Below, in pieces: positions 11,538 through 23,197 of a stretch of DNA of 64,000 bases. Made by a program: the position numbers and the translations under genes. Each line of letters opens with the position of its first letter. Position 1 is the stretch's first letter. Origin of the DNA: Salvia splendens (taxonomy: Eukaryota; Streptophyta; Magnoliopsida; Lamiales; Lamiaceae); assembly GCF_004379255.2 (NCBI RefSeq), contig NC_056033.1:23614209-23678208 (forward strand), read 5' to 3'. Below the pieces are notes generated by a model that worked only from the letters and a program-made list of their open reading frames with translations, was not told where the DNA came from and made no database searches.

Positions 11538-11856
11538 ATTATATACACGTATAAAATAAAATTATACTTCTCATTCCTTAAAAATATACTCCTAAATTTG
11601 TCATTTTGAGATGTCCAAATTATATACACCTATAAAATAAAATTATACTTCTCATTCCTTAAAAATATACTAAATTTGTCATTTTGAGATGTCCCTTAAA
11701 AATAGACTGATTCAATTTAAGGAATTTTTCTCTCTCCCCATTCTCTGCTAACAATACTCAAATCACTTTTTCTATCTTTCTCTTACTTCACTAATTATGC
11801 ATTAAAACTTGTACAGTTATAAAATTGTCTATTTTTTAAGGACGGAGTGAGTACAC
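11538..11856. mobile_element. MITE with an internal ~78-bp tandem duplication
   Basis: The phrase ACTTCTCATTCCTTAAAAAT at ~11566 and ATTTTTTAAGGACGGAGTGAGTA at ~11832 form Stowaway-like ends. The left part is present twice in tandem (11538-11618 and 11620-11695), so the terminal block was duplicated. Confidence 0.6.
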
Positions 11857-12212
11857 GTATCAAATCACACTACATAATATTGAAGTATCACAATATATTT
11901 ACGACGGAGTAAGCTATACAATTTTGTACTTCTAAACTATGAAATTGTCATATAAATGATAGAATGATATATTTTTTGTACCTAAACTTTGAAATAGTAT
12001 CAATTGCGGTATTCAAACTTTAAAAATATTTCCACTTGTTCCTAGATTTTAATGTAATATCGCTGGAGATTTTTTGGACTTTTTTCTGGTTCAAAATACT
12101 CCCCAGCCTTTAAAGGGGATTTTAGTCTATTTGTGATGAAATAGAAATGACAATTTTCTAAAACACTCCAAATTTTTATACAAATTTTCTTATTCTATTT
12201 TCATAGATTTAT

Positions 12213-12425
12213 TATACTTCATTTGTCCCATAAAAATAAGTTATTTGGGGTTGATATGAGTTTTAATGCGTAATTGATAAAATAAGAGAGAAGGAGAAAA
12301 AGTGGGTGAACTTGTGTAGTCGATGGTGAGACTCATAAATAATAAATAAAAGACAAGAAGAAAAAGGTTTCGATAAATAAATATGGACTATTTATATGGA
12401 ACGGACGAAAAAAAATATAATCTAT
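12213..12425. mobile_element. Stowaway-like MITE, split by a solo LTR
   Basis: Left end TACTTCATTTGTCCCATAAA and right end near TTTATATGGAACGGACGAAA resemble each other inverted. The solo LTR is inserted at or just beyond its right side; sequence after the LTR (TTCTATGGAATGGAAAAAGTA, 13496 on) again looks like a MITE terminus. Confidence 0.55.
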
Positions 12426-12806
12426 TGTTGGATTCTGGGGATTACAAGAGATAAAAGCCGGGCGTAATACAACCCAAAAGAAGGAATACAAAAGAGGAAA
12501 CTGAACTAGAATGAGATTACAAATGCAAAAATGAAACAGTAACCGTGAATAATGTATAAGCCGAGTCGAGGAGGCCTCTTCCCGCAAGACGAGATACGCC
12601 CCGGTAGTGCTCTTCGGTTTGACGTGTCGTCCCCAAAGGTAAAACGGCTACGTCTCTATTGATGCAGCACCGCAATCAGCAGAGCTCCGGCGAACTGGAT
12701 GGAGGAGAGGGCAAAGCTTCGACAGAAAGACAATGCAGAGAGGGAGAGAGCTTATGCTGTAATGCTTGTGAATGATGTAGTGGCTAATGCAGTGGAATGA
12801 CTAGCC

Positions 12807-12818
12807 TATTTATAGGCC
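12807..12818 (-). promoter_or_regulatory. TATA box of the solo LTR
   Basis: CCTATAAATAGG, nearly palindromic, in the middle of the LTR. Downstream on the minus strand comes a C/T-rich leader (CTCTCTCCCTCTCTGC), a normal pattern for a plant LTR promoter. Confidence 0.6.
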
Positions 12819-12974
12819 GAGCCACCATGCAGGGTCAACCAAGCCATGAAGGCTCATCATGGCAGATCCGTAACCGCCGACGGTTACGAGCGTGTGGCAG
12901 GAATGTGCCATCCGTGTGTGGAGCGTGCGGATTTCTCACGTGGCAGCCGTGACTGTGCCTCACTTGACGACGTG

Positions 12975-13112
12975 TCAAGCCAAAGACCAAGTCCAAGTCC
13001 AAGTCCAAGACCAATTGCCAATTGCCAAGACCAAGTCCAAGATCGAGATCGAGATCCAGATCGAGATCGGGCTCGGGCCCGGGCCCGGGCCCGGGCCCGC
13101 GACCACGAGCAC
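12975..13112. repeat. Compound GC-rich microsatellite
   Basis: Grades from (CCAAGT)n through (GATCGA)n to (GGGCCC)n. Because the units are six bases long, all frames stay open on both strands, producing spurious Gly-Pro, Asp-Leu and Arg-Asp/Arg-Ala repeat reading frames in 12835-13253. None of these resembles a protein. Confidence 0.9.
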
Positions 13113-13824
13113 GGGCTCGGGCGGGCGGCGGCGGCGCGCGTTTGTGGGCTCTTTCACCCATCTTGGTCTACTATAATTATTAAGTAACATAAAGTCACTT
13201 AATTTATACACATTAAAAGATGTGTTAATCCTCCAATGTGGGATAATTAACACTAGTTAATTATTCCCTAAGCTCCAACTCCAAGCTTTAATTAAAAGCT
13301 AATTATGCCCAACTTTAATCCACTATTTCTCACTCACCGGAAATCGGATTTGAGAAAGTGAATATACTACATTTATCTACGTAAAATGTAGATCGACGAT
13401 ATGTCATTTAATTTCACAAAATTAAATGTCTCGTCACATTTATTATTTGGTCAAAATCCATTGACCGGGCATATTTTAATCCATGATTTTTTACATCTAT
13501 TTCTATGGAATGGAAAAAGTACACAAATTTTATCTAATATAGTAGTAGTGGTGGATACATCTCTACAAATATAAAAAAGAAAATGATGACAAAGTCTCTC
13601 ATTTCAAATAGATTAAAATGTTCCTTAAGGACTGGAAGGAATTTTGTATAAAAAAAGTTTTTAAAAAAAGCGTAAAAGTCCCTTTAACGATATTACCTTA
13701 AATTCTAGGAACGTGTAGGGATAATGTTTAAATTTGGTTACTGCATTTTACAGAATTTTTAAATTTAGATATTAAAATATAATTCACGCTACGACACATA
13801 AGAGAAAGGTATAGTGCGAAGAGT

Positions 13825-14281
13825 GGGATAATTACACCATACGTACAAAATGTTTCACTAGTGTTTCAATTTAGTATAAAAAGTCTTATGTTAGTATATC
13901 ATACAAAAAAGTTTGATTAGTGTTTCAAATTTATACATTCCGTCTAAAATCACTACTACCATTACTTTTTATTTTTCATCCTATCCACTCCAAAATTATG
14001 CCTGGTGAAACATGATATTATTTCTGTAAATAATACTCCATGTATTTTCTTATAGGCATTTTATCAAATAATGAATCCACTGTAATTTTTGGCTAGTATT
14101 TATAGCTAATTTTGGAATTGATAGGATCAGAAAATAAGAAAAATAACGGTGTTAGTGATTTTAGACGAAATGTATAAATTTGAAATACTAATAAACTTTT
14201 TATATGATGTATGCTAACTTAAAACTTTTTGTACTAAATTGAAGCATTGGTGAAACATTTTGTACATACGGTAGTTATCCC
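13825..14281. mobile_element. Long-TIR MITE, probably Mutator-like
   Basis: Left arm GGGATAATTACACCATACG and right arm (reversed) GGGATAACTACCGTATG are arms of an inverted repeat of about 140 bp. Flanks are GCGAAGAGT (13816-13824) and GCGAAGAGA (14282-14290), i.e. an 8-of-9 target duplication; nine bases is the Mutator-like hallmark. No coding capacity. The centre (about 13970-14110) is unique. Confidence 0.8.
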
Positions 14282-14290
14282 GCGAAGAGA

Positions 14291-15076
14291 GGAAGGGAGA
14301 GAGGTTTTTAGCCCTTTTTAAGTTTATGGATAAAAATAAAAGTTAAGAACCTCAATTTCATTTTTTTCAAATTCAACAATAATTTAAGAACTGAAAGATT
14401 AAAAAGTAAATTCATAGAACGAAATCTACAAAAATTTAAGCTGAAGTTTATTCTTCTATCATATTCAGCAGTTCGTTTTCCAAAGATTACAATAAAAGTT
14501 TGATTTTATTTAAGTTAATACTACTTCTTCCATTCCATAAAAATATACTCAATTTCCTATATTTATCCATCCCAGAGAAATAGTCTGCATTTATTTATTA
14601 AAATCTTTTCTCCTTTTTTTGTTACATTGTCATTTCTAAATGGTCTCAATCTATTATTTTGGGACTGTCTTAATTCAAAGTTCCATTTATTTATTTTTTA
14701 TTTTAAGTAGTGGACCATACACTCACTAAATTTATATATTCTCTATATTCAATTAACTTTTGCCTTTATTTTTCTTTATCTATATCTATACATATATAAA
14801 ATTATATCTATATATAAAATGGGAGTTTTGAAGATATCTATAAAATTATCATTTTAATTTAAAAATTACAATCTAATTTGAAATTATTCTTTTTTAATGA
14901 ATATAAGGGAGTTAATGAATACAAATAAATATGGTAGTATATTAAATATCGCGTTTATTGAGAGAGAGAGTTTTTCCGTTTCAAAAACTCCATGAATTCC
15001 AGCCTTTTCTTCTTCCAACACGTTCATGAAGAAGAAAGCCATGGGATATATTTCATGTTTTAGCAAGAGTGTGAAT
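14291..15076. other. AT-rich intergenic with MITE debris
   Basis: A degenerate Stowaway-like start (ACTTCTTCCATTCCATAAAA, ~14523) and an interior phrase (TTGGGACTGTCTT, ~14659) are visible. No gene was seen; the minus-strand reading frame at 14884-15066 matches nothing I know. Confidence 0.4.
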
Positions 15077-15444
15077 TGTTACTGTTTCATTGAATGAATC
15101 CAAAAGAACTTATTGAAAGTATGAACAAAATAGATCAACCAAAAACAAGATTTGAAGAGAAAGAGATGAGCTATAGCTTCAACCAGAAACGGGTTTCATT
15201 CAATGGAGTTCTCAAAGTGTTTACAACTTGAAAAAGACTTACATTAAGCAACTAACTTTCTACTACTTATACTCAAATATTAAGTTAACGAGAGCTTCAT
15301 AAAATTTGTTACAACTAAGTGTGGAAACTGCCATTAACGGCTAGTTTCTCAACCAACTTTTGAATCCCTTCTTGATCCATTGCAGCTACTCCATCCTATG
15401 ATTTCATGCGCCTTCGGTGCTATGCTCAGCCTTACATCTAAACA
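15077..15444 (-). repeat. 3' LTR of a minus-strand Copia element (ends approximate)
   Basis: On the minus strand the purine-rich tract CAAGGTGGAGAT is followed by TGTTTAGATG, the usual Copia PPT-LTR junction (15444). The far end is placed at a TG (15077) by its CA on the minus strand. No second LTR is in the window, so the end cannot be confirmed. Confidence 0.6.
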
Positions 15445-17760
15445 ATCTCCACCTTGGTTGATATAGTAACACTCGAAGTCTATTGCATACAAACTCACAA
15501 GCCTGCAGCAGTATTCAAACTTTTCCTTGCTCGAGCGCTTGGTAAGCATATATGTGGGGTTATGTGTAGTATCTATTCTGATCACTTTAACCCTGCCACT
15601 TTACACCTCATCCCTGATAAAATGCAGCCTTACATCAATGTGTTTGCTGCGCTCATGGAACATTTGATGCCTCGCCAAGCATATTGCCCCATTGTTATCA
15701 CAGTGTACTGCTACACTCTGTTGATCTACTCCAAACTCAGATATCAGGCCAGGTAGCCACTTACTCTCCTTCACTGCTGAAGTAAGAGCAATATATTCTG
15801 CCTCCGTAATTGATAGTGCAACTACATTCTGCAAGCTAGACTTCCAACATATAGCAGATCCAAACACTGTGAAGATGTATTGTGTTTGTGATCTTCTTGT
15901 GTCAAGATTAGCCGCGTAATCAGAGTCACAAAAACCAACCAGAGGCTCATCATTTGCTCCTCCCTTGTCTGTAAACAAAATAACTAGTTTATCAGCTCCT
16001 TTTAGATATCTCAAAGTCCACTTTAAAGCACTCCAGTGCTGTCTGCCAAAGTCAGCCATGTATCTGCTCATTGTGCTTATAGCATGGGCTATATCTAGCC
16101 TTGTACATATCATCATGTACATCAGACTGCCAACTATATTAGAATAAGGAATCAACTCCATTTCCTTCATTTCTTCTTCACTTTCAGCCTTCTGCTTCTT
16201 TGTCAACTTGAAATGCACTGCTAATGGAGTTGTTGTGCTCTTCATATTCTCTACATTGAATTTCCTCAGAGCTGTCTGAAATAACCACAACTTCCCTTTA
16301 CTTCTATCCCTGACTATATCCATTCCAAGGATTCTTTTAGCAACTCCAAGATCCTTCATTTCAAAGTTTGCTTTTAACTGAGCTTTTACCTTTCTGATTT
16401 CATTGGCATCCGGTCCAGATATCAACATATCATCTATATACAGTAGAAGATATATAGGATCTTTGTTCTCCTGCTTCTTTACAAACACACAACTATCATA
16501 GAGTGATCTACAGAATCCCAACCTTGCTAGACTTTCACCAAATTTTAAGTACCATTGCTTGCTGCTTTGCTTAAGGCTATAGATGTTTTTCTTGAGCATA
16601 CATACATTCTGTTCTAAGCCAGGGACCTCAAAGCCTTGTGGTTGTGCCATATAGTTTGTCTCTTCTAAATCACCATTTAGAAAGGCTATCTTCACATCCA
16701 ACTGCTCTAGTTCCCAATTCCTCTTGGTTGCAATTGCCAGTAAAACTCAAATGGAATTATGCTTGACAACAGGAGAGTATACCTCATTAAAGTCTGTTCC
16801 TTCTTCTTGGTTAAATCCCTTTGATTTTCTGAGATTGTGTTGATTCTATTTTCTTTTTGAACACCCATTTGCATCCAATAATTTTTCTGAATTCAGCTTT
16901 CTCCACCAGAATCCAGGTTTTGTTGTTGATCAGAGATTTAATTTCCTCCTTCGTGGCTTGAATCCATTCCTTCCTCTCTGACCCATTTACAGTTTCTGTA
17001 TAGGAGTTAGGCTCAACAAGCTCAATTTGCTCAGCAATATGAAGTGCATAAAACATCATTTCATAGTCACTAAACCTTGTAGGAGGCTTCACATTAGTTC
17101 TCCTTGGTCTATCTCTAGCTAGCTGATGATCTTGCGGTGGAGGCTGACCTTGGTGAGTCTCATTCCATTCTTCATGGTCTTTCATGGCTCCATCTACATC
17201 CTCAATTTCTTTCTGACTTTCACTAGAGAAAAGATCTGACTCCACCTCAAGATGAGCATCAGCTGCAGTGCCAGCTTTGTCTGCAAATTCTTTTTATCAT
17301 AAAAGGCATTTTTTCTTCAATGGAGACAACATCTCTACTTACTAGTATTCTTTGATTCCCAGGCTCAATAGACCACAACCTATAACGCTTCACACCTTTC
17401 TCATAACCAAGCATAATACACTAAACTGCTCTAGCATTGAGCTTCCCTTATTTCTAGTGTGCAAATGCTTTGCAACCAAACGACTTCAATCTAGAATAAT
17501 CTGACTTTGCCCCGTACCACATCTCATCAGGTATTGAACCTCTATTCTAGAAGATGAACACTTATTATTCAGATAGGATGCAATAGACACTACTTCTGCC
17601 CGAAAATGCTTACCAACACCAGAAGACAACAAGCATCTCACTCTCTCTAGCAGTGTTCTGTTCATTCTTTCTGCTACCCAGTTTTACTGAGGGTTAACAG
17701 GAACGGTCTTGTGCCTTCTTATGCCCTTCTCTTGACAAAAACCATCAAACTCTCTTCACA
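15445..17760 (-). pseudogene. 5'-truncated Copia pol (integrase end, RT, RNase H)
   Basis: Reading downward on the minus strand: integrase C-terminal part (NRTLLERVRCLL, ~17660, then the KSFGCKAFAH-like block, ~17460), the linker, RT start (ERKEWIQATKEEIKSL...NNKTW, 16811-17245), then a long frame 15601-16701. The long frame has RT motifs LDVKIAFLNG and the active site YIDDMLISG, followed by RNase H (FCDSDYAANLDTRRS, SITEAEYIAL, HCDNNGAI). Integrase ahead of RT is the Copia order. Defects: a frameshift near 16815, an in-frame TGA near 16750 (an Arg codon in the family), and loss of Gag, protease and most of integrase beyond 17760. RT/RNase H is open for 366 residues, yet the element has no promoter LTR and cannot be mobile by itself. 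Confidence 0.9.
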
Positions 17761-17764
17761 TATA

Positions 17765-18060
17765 TTGTATATTAATTATATAAAGTTATATAATTTAGCT
17801 CTTGTTTATCATTGCATCATTAAATTAATGGAAATTATATAGGTTAGCTCTTATTTTATTTTTATCATTAAAAATCATTAATTAAATGAAAATTATACTT
17901 TGCACATCATTATTATTATTAATTAAATGAAAATTATATAGGTTAGCCCTTATTTCATTTATGTCATTGCACATCATTTGATAAATGAATACTTATATAG
18001 TTTAGCTCTTGTTTTATTTTTATTATTGTACATCATTAATTAAATAAATTATTTATATTA
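17765..18060. repeat. Degenerate AT-rich tandem repeat (~80 bp unit)
   Basis: Phrases ATATAGGTTAGCTCTTATTT, TTATTTTTATCATT and CACATCATTAATTAAATGAA recur three to four times. This block marks the truncation point of the Copia element. Confidence 0.65.
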
Positions 18061-18235
18061 TAATTATTCCAAATTAGTGTAGCACCTATGCGTCATATGT
18101 AAGTAATAATTATATATGGATGTATCAATATTATATACCCATTCTCCATTAATTCATATTCCATCCATTTCCAATCTCAATTTCAATTTTATTATTTCTC
18201 TTCACAATGATATAAACTTCAGCAACAAGGTGCCC

Positions 18236-18456
18236 GACATGAAGGGGAAGAAGAAGGAGATAGTCAGGGAGGCGTCTAAAGCTGGGCGGACGATGAGTAC
18301 CTACTCCATAGAGGAGTCGATTGCTCTTGCTCATTGTTGGACAGAGATCTCTGAGGACCCGGTTGTAGCCAACTATTGCGAGGGCGGTTTCTGGGGGCGT
18401 ATCACGAAAATATAGGAACAAGTAAAGCTCGCAGGGGTCCCGACACACTAGCTCGA
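18236..18456 (+). pseudogene. PIF/Harbinger ORF1 (MYB/SANT-like) fragment
   Basis: Frame 18239-18415 reads MKGKKKEIVREASKAGRTMS then YSIEESIALAHCWTEISEDP and GGFWGRITKI, followed by a stop where the family has a Trp/Tyr codon; EQVKLAGVPT continues after it. This is the opening of the SANT/MYB-like domain of plant PIF/Harbinger ORF1 proteins (often annotated as glutathione S-transferase T3-like or NAM-associated). Everything after ~18456 is missing. The transposase partner is not here; one lies at 22980-26946. Confidence 0.7.
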
Positions 18457-18764
18457 CGATTTGGGGGTGTATGTTGTTTTATTTTGTTTTTAATGAATTT
18501 GTTTTTTGTCGTATATTACGTTGTCTTTAATTTACACGATAATTATAAGTGAAATAGATAAAACAATGATGATGTGAAAATGAGATTAGGCTCTGAAATG
18601 AGCTCTCATCGCAGGGAGATAGACTCTGAGATGACATGACAGTAAAAAATTAGAGATAGACTCTAAAATGAGCTCCGGAAATGGATCTCACCATTGCTAA
18701 TGCTTTAATTTAAAGTGGGACTATAACTCATGAATGGAGGAGTATTTTTTTTCCCCCAAAATTT
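18457..18764. other. Intergenic; short GAGATAGACTCTGAGATGA-type repeats
   Basis: AGACTCTGAGATGA and variants occur three to four times between 18590 and 18680. Possibly the decayed end of the PIF-like element. No gene. Confidence 0.4.
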
Positions 18765-19136
18765 ATTGACTAGTTCAAGGACTGAGGCTGACAACCGAAG
18801 CACCATTCATTACTGTGGTGAAGAATAGAGTCCTCATTTAAGCGGTGAAAACTTATTGTAAACAGTAATTCCTTTGAAACGCAGTTACTTTGGTAATGGT
18901 TGAATCAACAAACATAGTTGGACATCGCAAGTTTTGATCCCTTCAAATTGAAGCGCAATATAGTACTTAATAATCTTATCTTGTTTTCTTCTTCATTGAA
19001 TTTCATATCCATTCAGTCAACTCCCAAATCGATCAATTTACAATCTACAGCTCCCCACCACCAACCATCTCTTCCTCTCAATTTACATGCTCCAATTCAA
19101 CATCACTCGCTCGCAACAGTAGTTGAAGGAATCGCG
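18765..19136 (+). promoter_or_regulatory. 5' region and leader of the kinase gene
   Basis: Upstream flank of the kinase start codon. A near copy of 18765-19041 lies at 10787-11092. The coding frame is open upstream of the chosen ATG back to 18918, but these extra residues are AT-rich, unlike the family, and fall within the duplicated non-coding block. Confidence 0.6.
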
Positions 19137-20447
19137 ATGGGTTATCTCTCCTGTAAAGCAGAATCCTCCATCTCCATCACCGATTCCCACCTCGCCTCAA
19201 CCCCCAATCCCATCAAACTCCAAGAATTCAACTACAAAGATCTCGAATTGGCCACCGACAACTTCTCCGCCGCCACTCTCCTCGGCCGGGGCAGCCACGG
19301 CCTCGTCTACAAAGGCGTCCTCCGCGGCGGCCGCCTCGTCGCCGTCAAAAAACCCTCCAGAGCCCCTCACAGACTGCCCGAGAATTCCACCGAATTCGAG
19401 AACGAATTCGACATCTTGTCCAAGCTGCAGAGCCCTAGATTGGTCAATCTCGTCGGATTCACCAAGAATCCCTCCCAAGATCGCCTTTTGGTGGTCGAAT
19501 TCATGAGCAACGGTACACTTTTTGATGTTTTGCATTCCACCTCACGGCCCCCGAATTGGGGGAGGAGGATCAAATTGGCTTTGCAGATTGCTAAAGCTGT
19601 CGATGTGTTGCATTCTTTGAATCCCCCTGTGATTCATAGAGACATTAAATCTGCTAATGTTTTGATTGATAGAAATTTCAATGCCAGATTGGGGGATTTT
19701 GGCCTGGCTTTGAGGTGTGTGGATGATTCTAGGTTGAAATCAACTCCACCTGCAGGTACAATGGGGTATCTTGATCCTAGCTATGTTACCCCGGATAATC
19801 TTCGCACGAAAACTGATGTATTTAGTTTTGGGATATTGCTTCTTGAGATTATTAGTGGGAGGAAGGCGATTGATGTTGCGTATTCGCCTCCTTCCATTGT
19901 GGATTGGGCTATACCTTTGATTAGGAGGGGGAAATTGCTGTCTGTGTATGATCCGAGGGTTATGCCGCCTAAGGACGCTTCCACGTTGGCTGTGGTGGCT
20001 GCCAAGTGTGTGAGGTCTTGTAGGGAGAGGAGGCCGTCGATGAAGGAGGTGGTTCAGTGTTTGAGTGAGTTGAGTAGACTAGTCCCGCTTCATTCTTGGA
20101 ATGGTATTGCTAATCCTTGTTTGATGGTGGATACTGTTGGCAAGCCGGTGCAAACGCCACCAAGAAAGGCTATCAAGGGTGTTGGTGATGATGTTTCCAA
20201 AGCTGGAACACCATTGTCAACCCCACGGAGAGTGCACTCGGACTTGGGGGTCCGGAGCAATCTGATGGAGTTGATGTCTGGCCCTGATGGGGAGTCTAGG
20301 TTTCTCGTAGAGGAGGGTGGTGAATCTAAGTCCGGATCCAAGAAAAGGGTGTCAAGTTTGAGGTTCGAAAGTGGTAAGTTTGTAGGAAAGAATAGTATTC
20401 GCGCTATGGTACTTGGCAATGATAGAGATGCCTTGGCAAACAATTGA
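19137..20447 (+). CDS. Receptor-like cytoplasmic Ser/Thr protein kinase (At3g51990/At5g23170-like)
   Basis: Single exon, 436 residues. The start at 19137 is chosen because plant relatives begin MGYLSCKA; Gly2 and Cys6 suggest lipid anchoring at the plasma membrane. The kinase domain runs about residues 38-335: glycine loop GRGSHG (50-55), VAVKK with the ATP-binding Lys71, catalytic HRDIKSAN (167-174), DFG (187-189), and an activation segment ending GTMGYLDPSY. All catalytic residues are present, so it should be active. The last ~120 residues are a Ser/Arg-rich tail with no known fold. There is no signal peptide or membrane span, as usual for receptor-like cytoplasmic kinases, which relay signals from surface receptors. 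The first ~350 bases of the CDS are strikingly GC-rich compared with the rest, a common pattern in plant genes. No neighbour suggests a specific pathway. Confidence 0.93.
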   Translation: MGYLSCKAESSISITDSHLASTPNPIKLQEFNYKDLELATDNFSAATLLGRGSHGLVYKGVLRGGRLVAVKKPSRAPHRLPENSTEFENEFDILSKLQSPRLVNLVGFTKNPSQDRLLVVEFMSNGTLFDVLHSTSRPPNWGRRIKLALQIAKAVDVLHSLNPPVIHRDIKSANVLIDRNFNARLGDFGLALRCVDDSRLKSTPPAGTMGYLDPSYVTPDNLRTKTDVFSFGILLLEIISGRKAIDVAYSPPSIVDWAIPLIRRGKLLSVYDPRVMPPKDASTLAVVAAKCVRSCRERRPSMKEVVQCLSELSRLVPLHSWNGIANPCLMVDTVGKPVQTPPRKAIKGVGDDVSKAGTPLSTPRRVHSDLGVRSNLMELMSGPDGESRFLVEEGGESKSGSKKRVSSLRFESGKFVGKNSIRAMVLGNDRDALANN

Positions 20448-21189
20448 TAGAGCCTATTGAAAGCGAGCAAAGCTCGAATGTCTGATGTTTCTGTAGCTTC
20501 TCCACATTGTTGTAGATGGGATTCGATTGAATAGCTTTGTGTTTACAATTATCAAATCAAGTTTCTATCCTGGTGCATTAGCTGTGAGTGGTCTTCAATT
20601 TTTGATTGCTAACGACGAATAATTGTATGTGTTTTTGCGTTGCAACGAGCATTATCTTGTGTCCCGGTTTGAAGTTTGTATGGAATTCTTATATATCTGG
20701 ATTTATTGGATCACTATATATGAAAGAGTTGTACGTACCTACCATTGTAGCTTCTCTCATTTCTGCCTATACATCATTGAAGAGAAGATTTATATGAAGA
20801 AGGTAAGTTGTAAGCAAGGTGTCTAATTCTCCCTTTTACTGTTGCAAGGTCATTGTTGTACCTAACACACAAAGATGCTCACCATTTTCATTTCTATTTT
20901 CTCATCTTACTTTTGGTACTAACTGCTTTTGTATTGAATTTTTGCTCTCGTTTTCTGGAGCTATTGGTATATCGAATTTGAATTTGTGATTTTCTCCTTC
21001 ATATTAAAATGATTGTTTGTTTATCAATAAGTGAATTTTGTTTTTTCCATACAAACTCTATATATTGTATAAACTCCAAACGATGATCTGGATCGTTAGT
21101 TTTGACAATGTTGGTGTTCTGTTGACATTTTCTGTTGACGTCATTTGTCATTTGTTGATATCAAGTTTTGGAATCTAAAGGACTAGATC
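20448..21189. other. 3' UTR and downstream flank of the kinase gene
   Basis: No gene seen. Two short overlapping reading frames at 20606-20826 have no family resemblance and lie where a 3' UTR is expected. Confidence 0.5.
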
Positions 21190-21372
21190 ATAGTTTGAAA
21201 CATGGGCGGATCTATATGGAGGGTTGGTGGAGCATTTACCCCTCCTCAAAGTTTATACCAATGATATTTTTTTTTATCAAATTAAAAAAATTACTCCATA
21301 TTCTCTTTTGAATGCGCCTTCTCATTACTAAAAAATCTATTTATAAATATATTTTTCTCCTCCTTATATCAA

Positions 21373-21530
21373 ATTGTGGCTTCGCCCCTGATTTGGAATT
21401 TGTAGATAAGATACCGTTTGCATTTTATCATTACGCTACGGGTCCTTATATTAAATTGTGGCTTCGCCCCTAATTTAGAATTTGTAGATAAGATACCGTT
21501 TGCATTTTATCATTACGCTGCGGGAGCGCA
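21373..21530. repeat. Tandem duplication (~82 bp)
   Basis: The block from TTGTGGCTTCGCCCCT to CATTACGCTRCGGG occurs at 21373 and again at ~21455, about 95 percent alike by eye. Confidence 0.85.
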
Positions 21531-21887
21531 GGATAATGAAACATATTTATATATGGTTGACTGGTTGTCACTTTATTAGATAGATTTGTTAAGAGCCATC
21601 ATATCCAATTAAGCATTTAAGTACTCATATTTCGTCATAGGGAGTTGTCAATCTTTACATTATTTATACTGTATACTATGTTTGACTGGGATTCCAAAAA
21701 TAATTTTGTTTTGTAAATAATTTATATTCAGCTCTTTGCTGTCTTAAATATGTGATATAGAAGATTGTTTTGCAGACTTCATTGCTGTCACATATTTGTT
21801 TAATGTTTTCCCTACAATGGCAAATCATTAATCAATTTTGAAAGAGTCGGAATTATTAGAAGCAATGAAGGATCCAGATAACATTTA

Positions 21888-22378
21888 GAGTAAACTACTA
21901 TTTTAGTTATAAATATATGATCAAAATATGGAATTGGTCTACAACATTTACTTTTTGAAAATTGAGTCCTAAAAAAATATTATCGTCGGATTGGTTCTCT
22001 TTTTTATGATTATGTCAAAAACTAACGGTCAACGGAGGATTAGTGAAATTTTCACTAAATTGGAATATTAATTCATGATTAATTAAATTAAAATAAAATA
22101 GAAAATAAAAAATCACTTTTATCTCTCTTCTTCTCTCCCATCCCATCTCTCTCTAATTTTTTATTTTATATTTTATTTTATTTTAATTAATCATGGATTA
22201 ATAATTTAGTCAAAATTTAATAATCATCCATTAACCATTAGTTTTTGACCGAATCATAAAAAAAGGACCGATTCGACAATTTCATTTATTTAGGATTCGA
22301 TTTTCAGAAATTAAATATTATGGACCAACTTCGTATTTCAGTCATATGTTTTAAAAAAAATAGAACTTTTACTCCTCT
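21888..22378. mobile_element. Long-TIR MITE
   Basis: An inverted repeat of ~200 bp per arm. The left arm has TATGATCAAAATATGGAATTG; the right arm, reversed, has TATGACTGAAATACGAAGTTG. Further in, CAAAAACTAACGGTCAACGG pairs with its counterpart near 22230. The target duplication is unclear. A relative of its right end is at 63770-63935. Confidence 0.7.
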
Positions 22379-22979
22379 TTGGTAAAGTCTCATCACCATC
22401 TACATCCTCGTATTTCAACGTGAAACTCCATTTCCAGATTTAGATTCGTGGCCACTTCTTCACTAAGCTTTGTCAATCCTAATAATGATATAGAAAACTC
22501 AAATTTTATAAAATCCTCGTTATACTTCAGCTTTACAATCAAGTCGTCTACTCTTTCCGGCGTTTATTATTTGTCTCACATTCTCCAATGGTGAAGTCTG
22601 TTTGTTGATGGCAACACGTCTTGCTGTGGATCTGCAACACTTTTTTCTTCAAGAAGGGATGGATTTCTCTTGTGTTCAACTATTTACTGTTGATCTTCCA
22701 ACTATAAGAACAAGTTAATTCTCATTAATGTCAGTAGATAATATACATTTAGTTTTATAGAAGATTGAACCGTAGTTTATAGTTATACTCACCACTTTGC
22801 AACATCTATTAGCTTCTTCCCAAAATGTGATTTGAGAACCTCAACACTTCGATTCAGGGATTTTTTTCTCTTATCTCTTTCTCGTGTTTTGGAATATGAA
22901 GCATTAACAGTGCATAATTCTATGTTTTGTTCTTCTTTGATGTGATGGTATTCTTTTTAACTGTACACCACACTTTTAA
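22379..22979. other. Intergenic; no gene seen
   Basis: The minus strand reads a few exon-like phrases (for example near 22640-22720) but nothing long enough to name. Confidence 0.35.
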
Positions 22980-23197
22980 GAGTGTCCACACTAATAGAGC
23001 CGCGGCGCCAATTGCTGGGCGGGGGAGGGGCGGTCGCGGCGGCCTAGTGCACGCCGATGACTGCTGCGGCGGAGCCGGCGATTTTTTATATATTTTTATT
23101 TATTTTCTCAATTCATTTTTTTTCATTCCATTCCAATCTCCAATATCAAATTTTACTTAATTCCACTATCAGAAAATGGATAACGACAAGTATCAAC

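Larger units (their letters stand above)
12426..13495 (-). mobile_element. Solo LTR of an LTR retrotransposon
   Basis: Bordered by a perfect 5-bp duplication, TCTAT (12421-12425 and 13496-13500). It reads TG...CA on both strands: TGTTGGATTC at 12426, and TGTAAAAAATC on the minus strand from 13495. Minus-strand features fit an LTR: a TATA box (CCTATAAATAGG, 12807-12818) followed by a CT-rich leader and a T-rich, polyadenylation-like end. Length 1070 bp, unusually GC-rich in the middle. No coding part remains, as expected after LTR-LTR recombination. Confidence 0.85.

Noticed and set aside
12835..13253. Overlapping reading frames of ~90-113 residues on both strands
   Set aside because: They are the by-product of a six-base repeat block within a solo LTR; no protein-like composition.
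18918..19136. N-terminal extension of the kinase to an upstream in-frame ATG (73 extra residues)
   Set aside because: The extension lies in the block duplicated at 10.8 kb as non-coding DNA, has no family match, and plant relatives start at MGYLSCKA.
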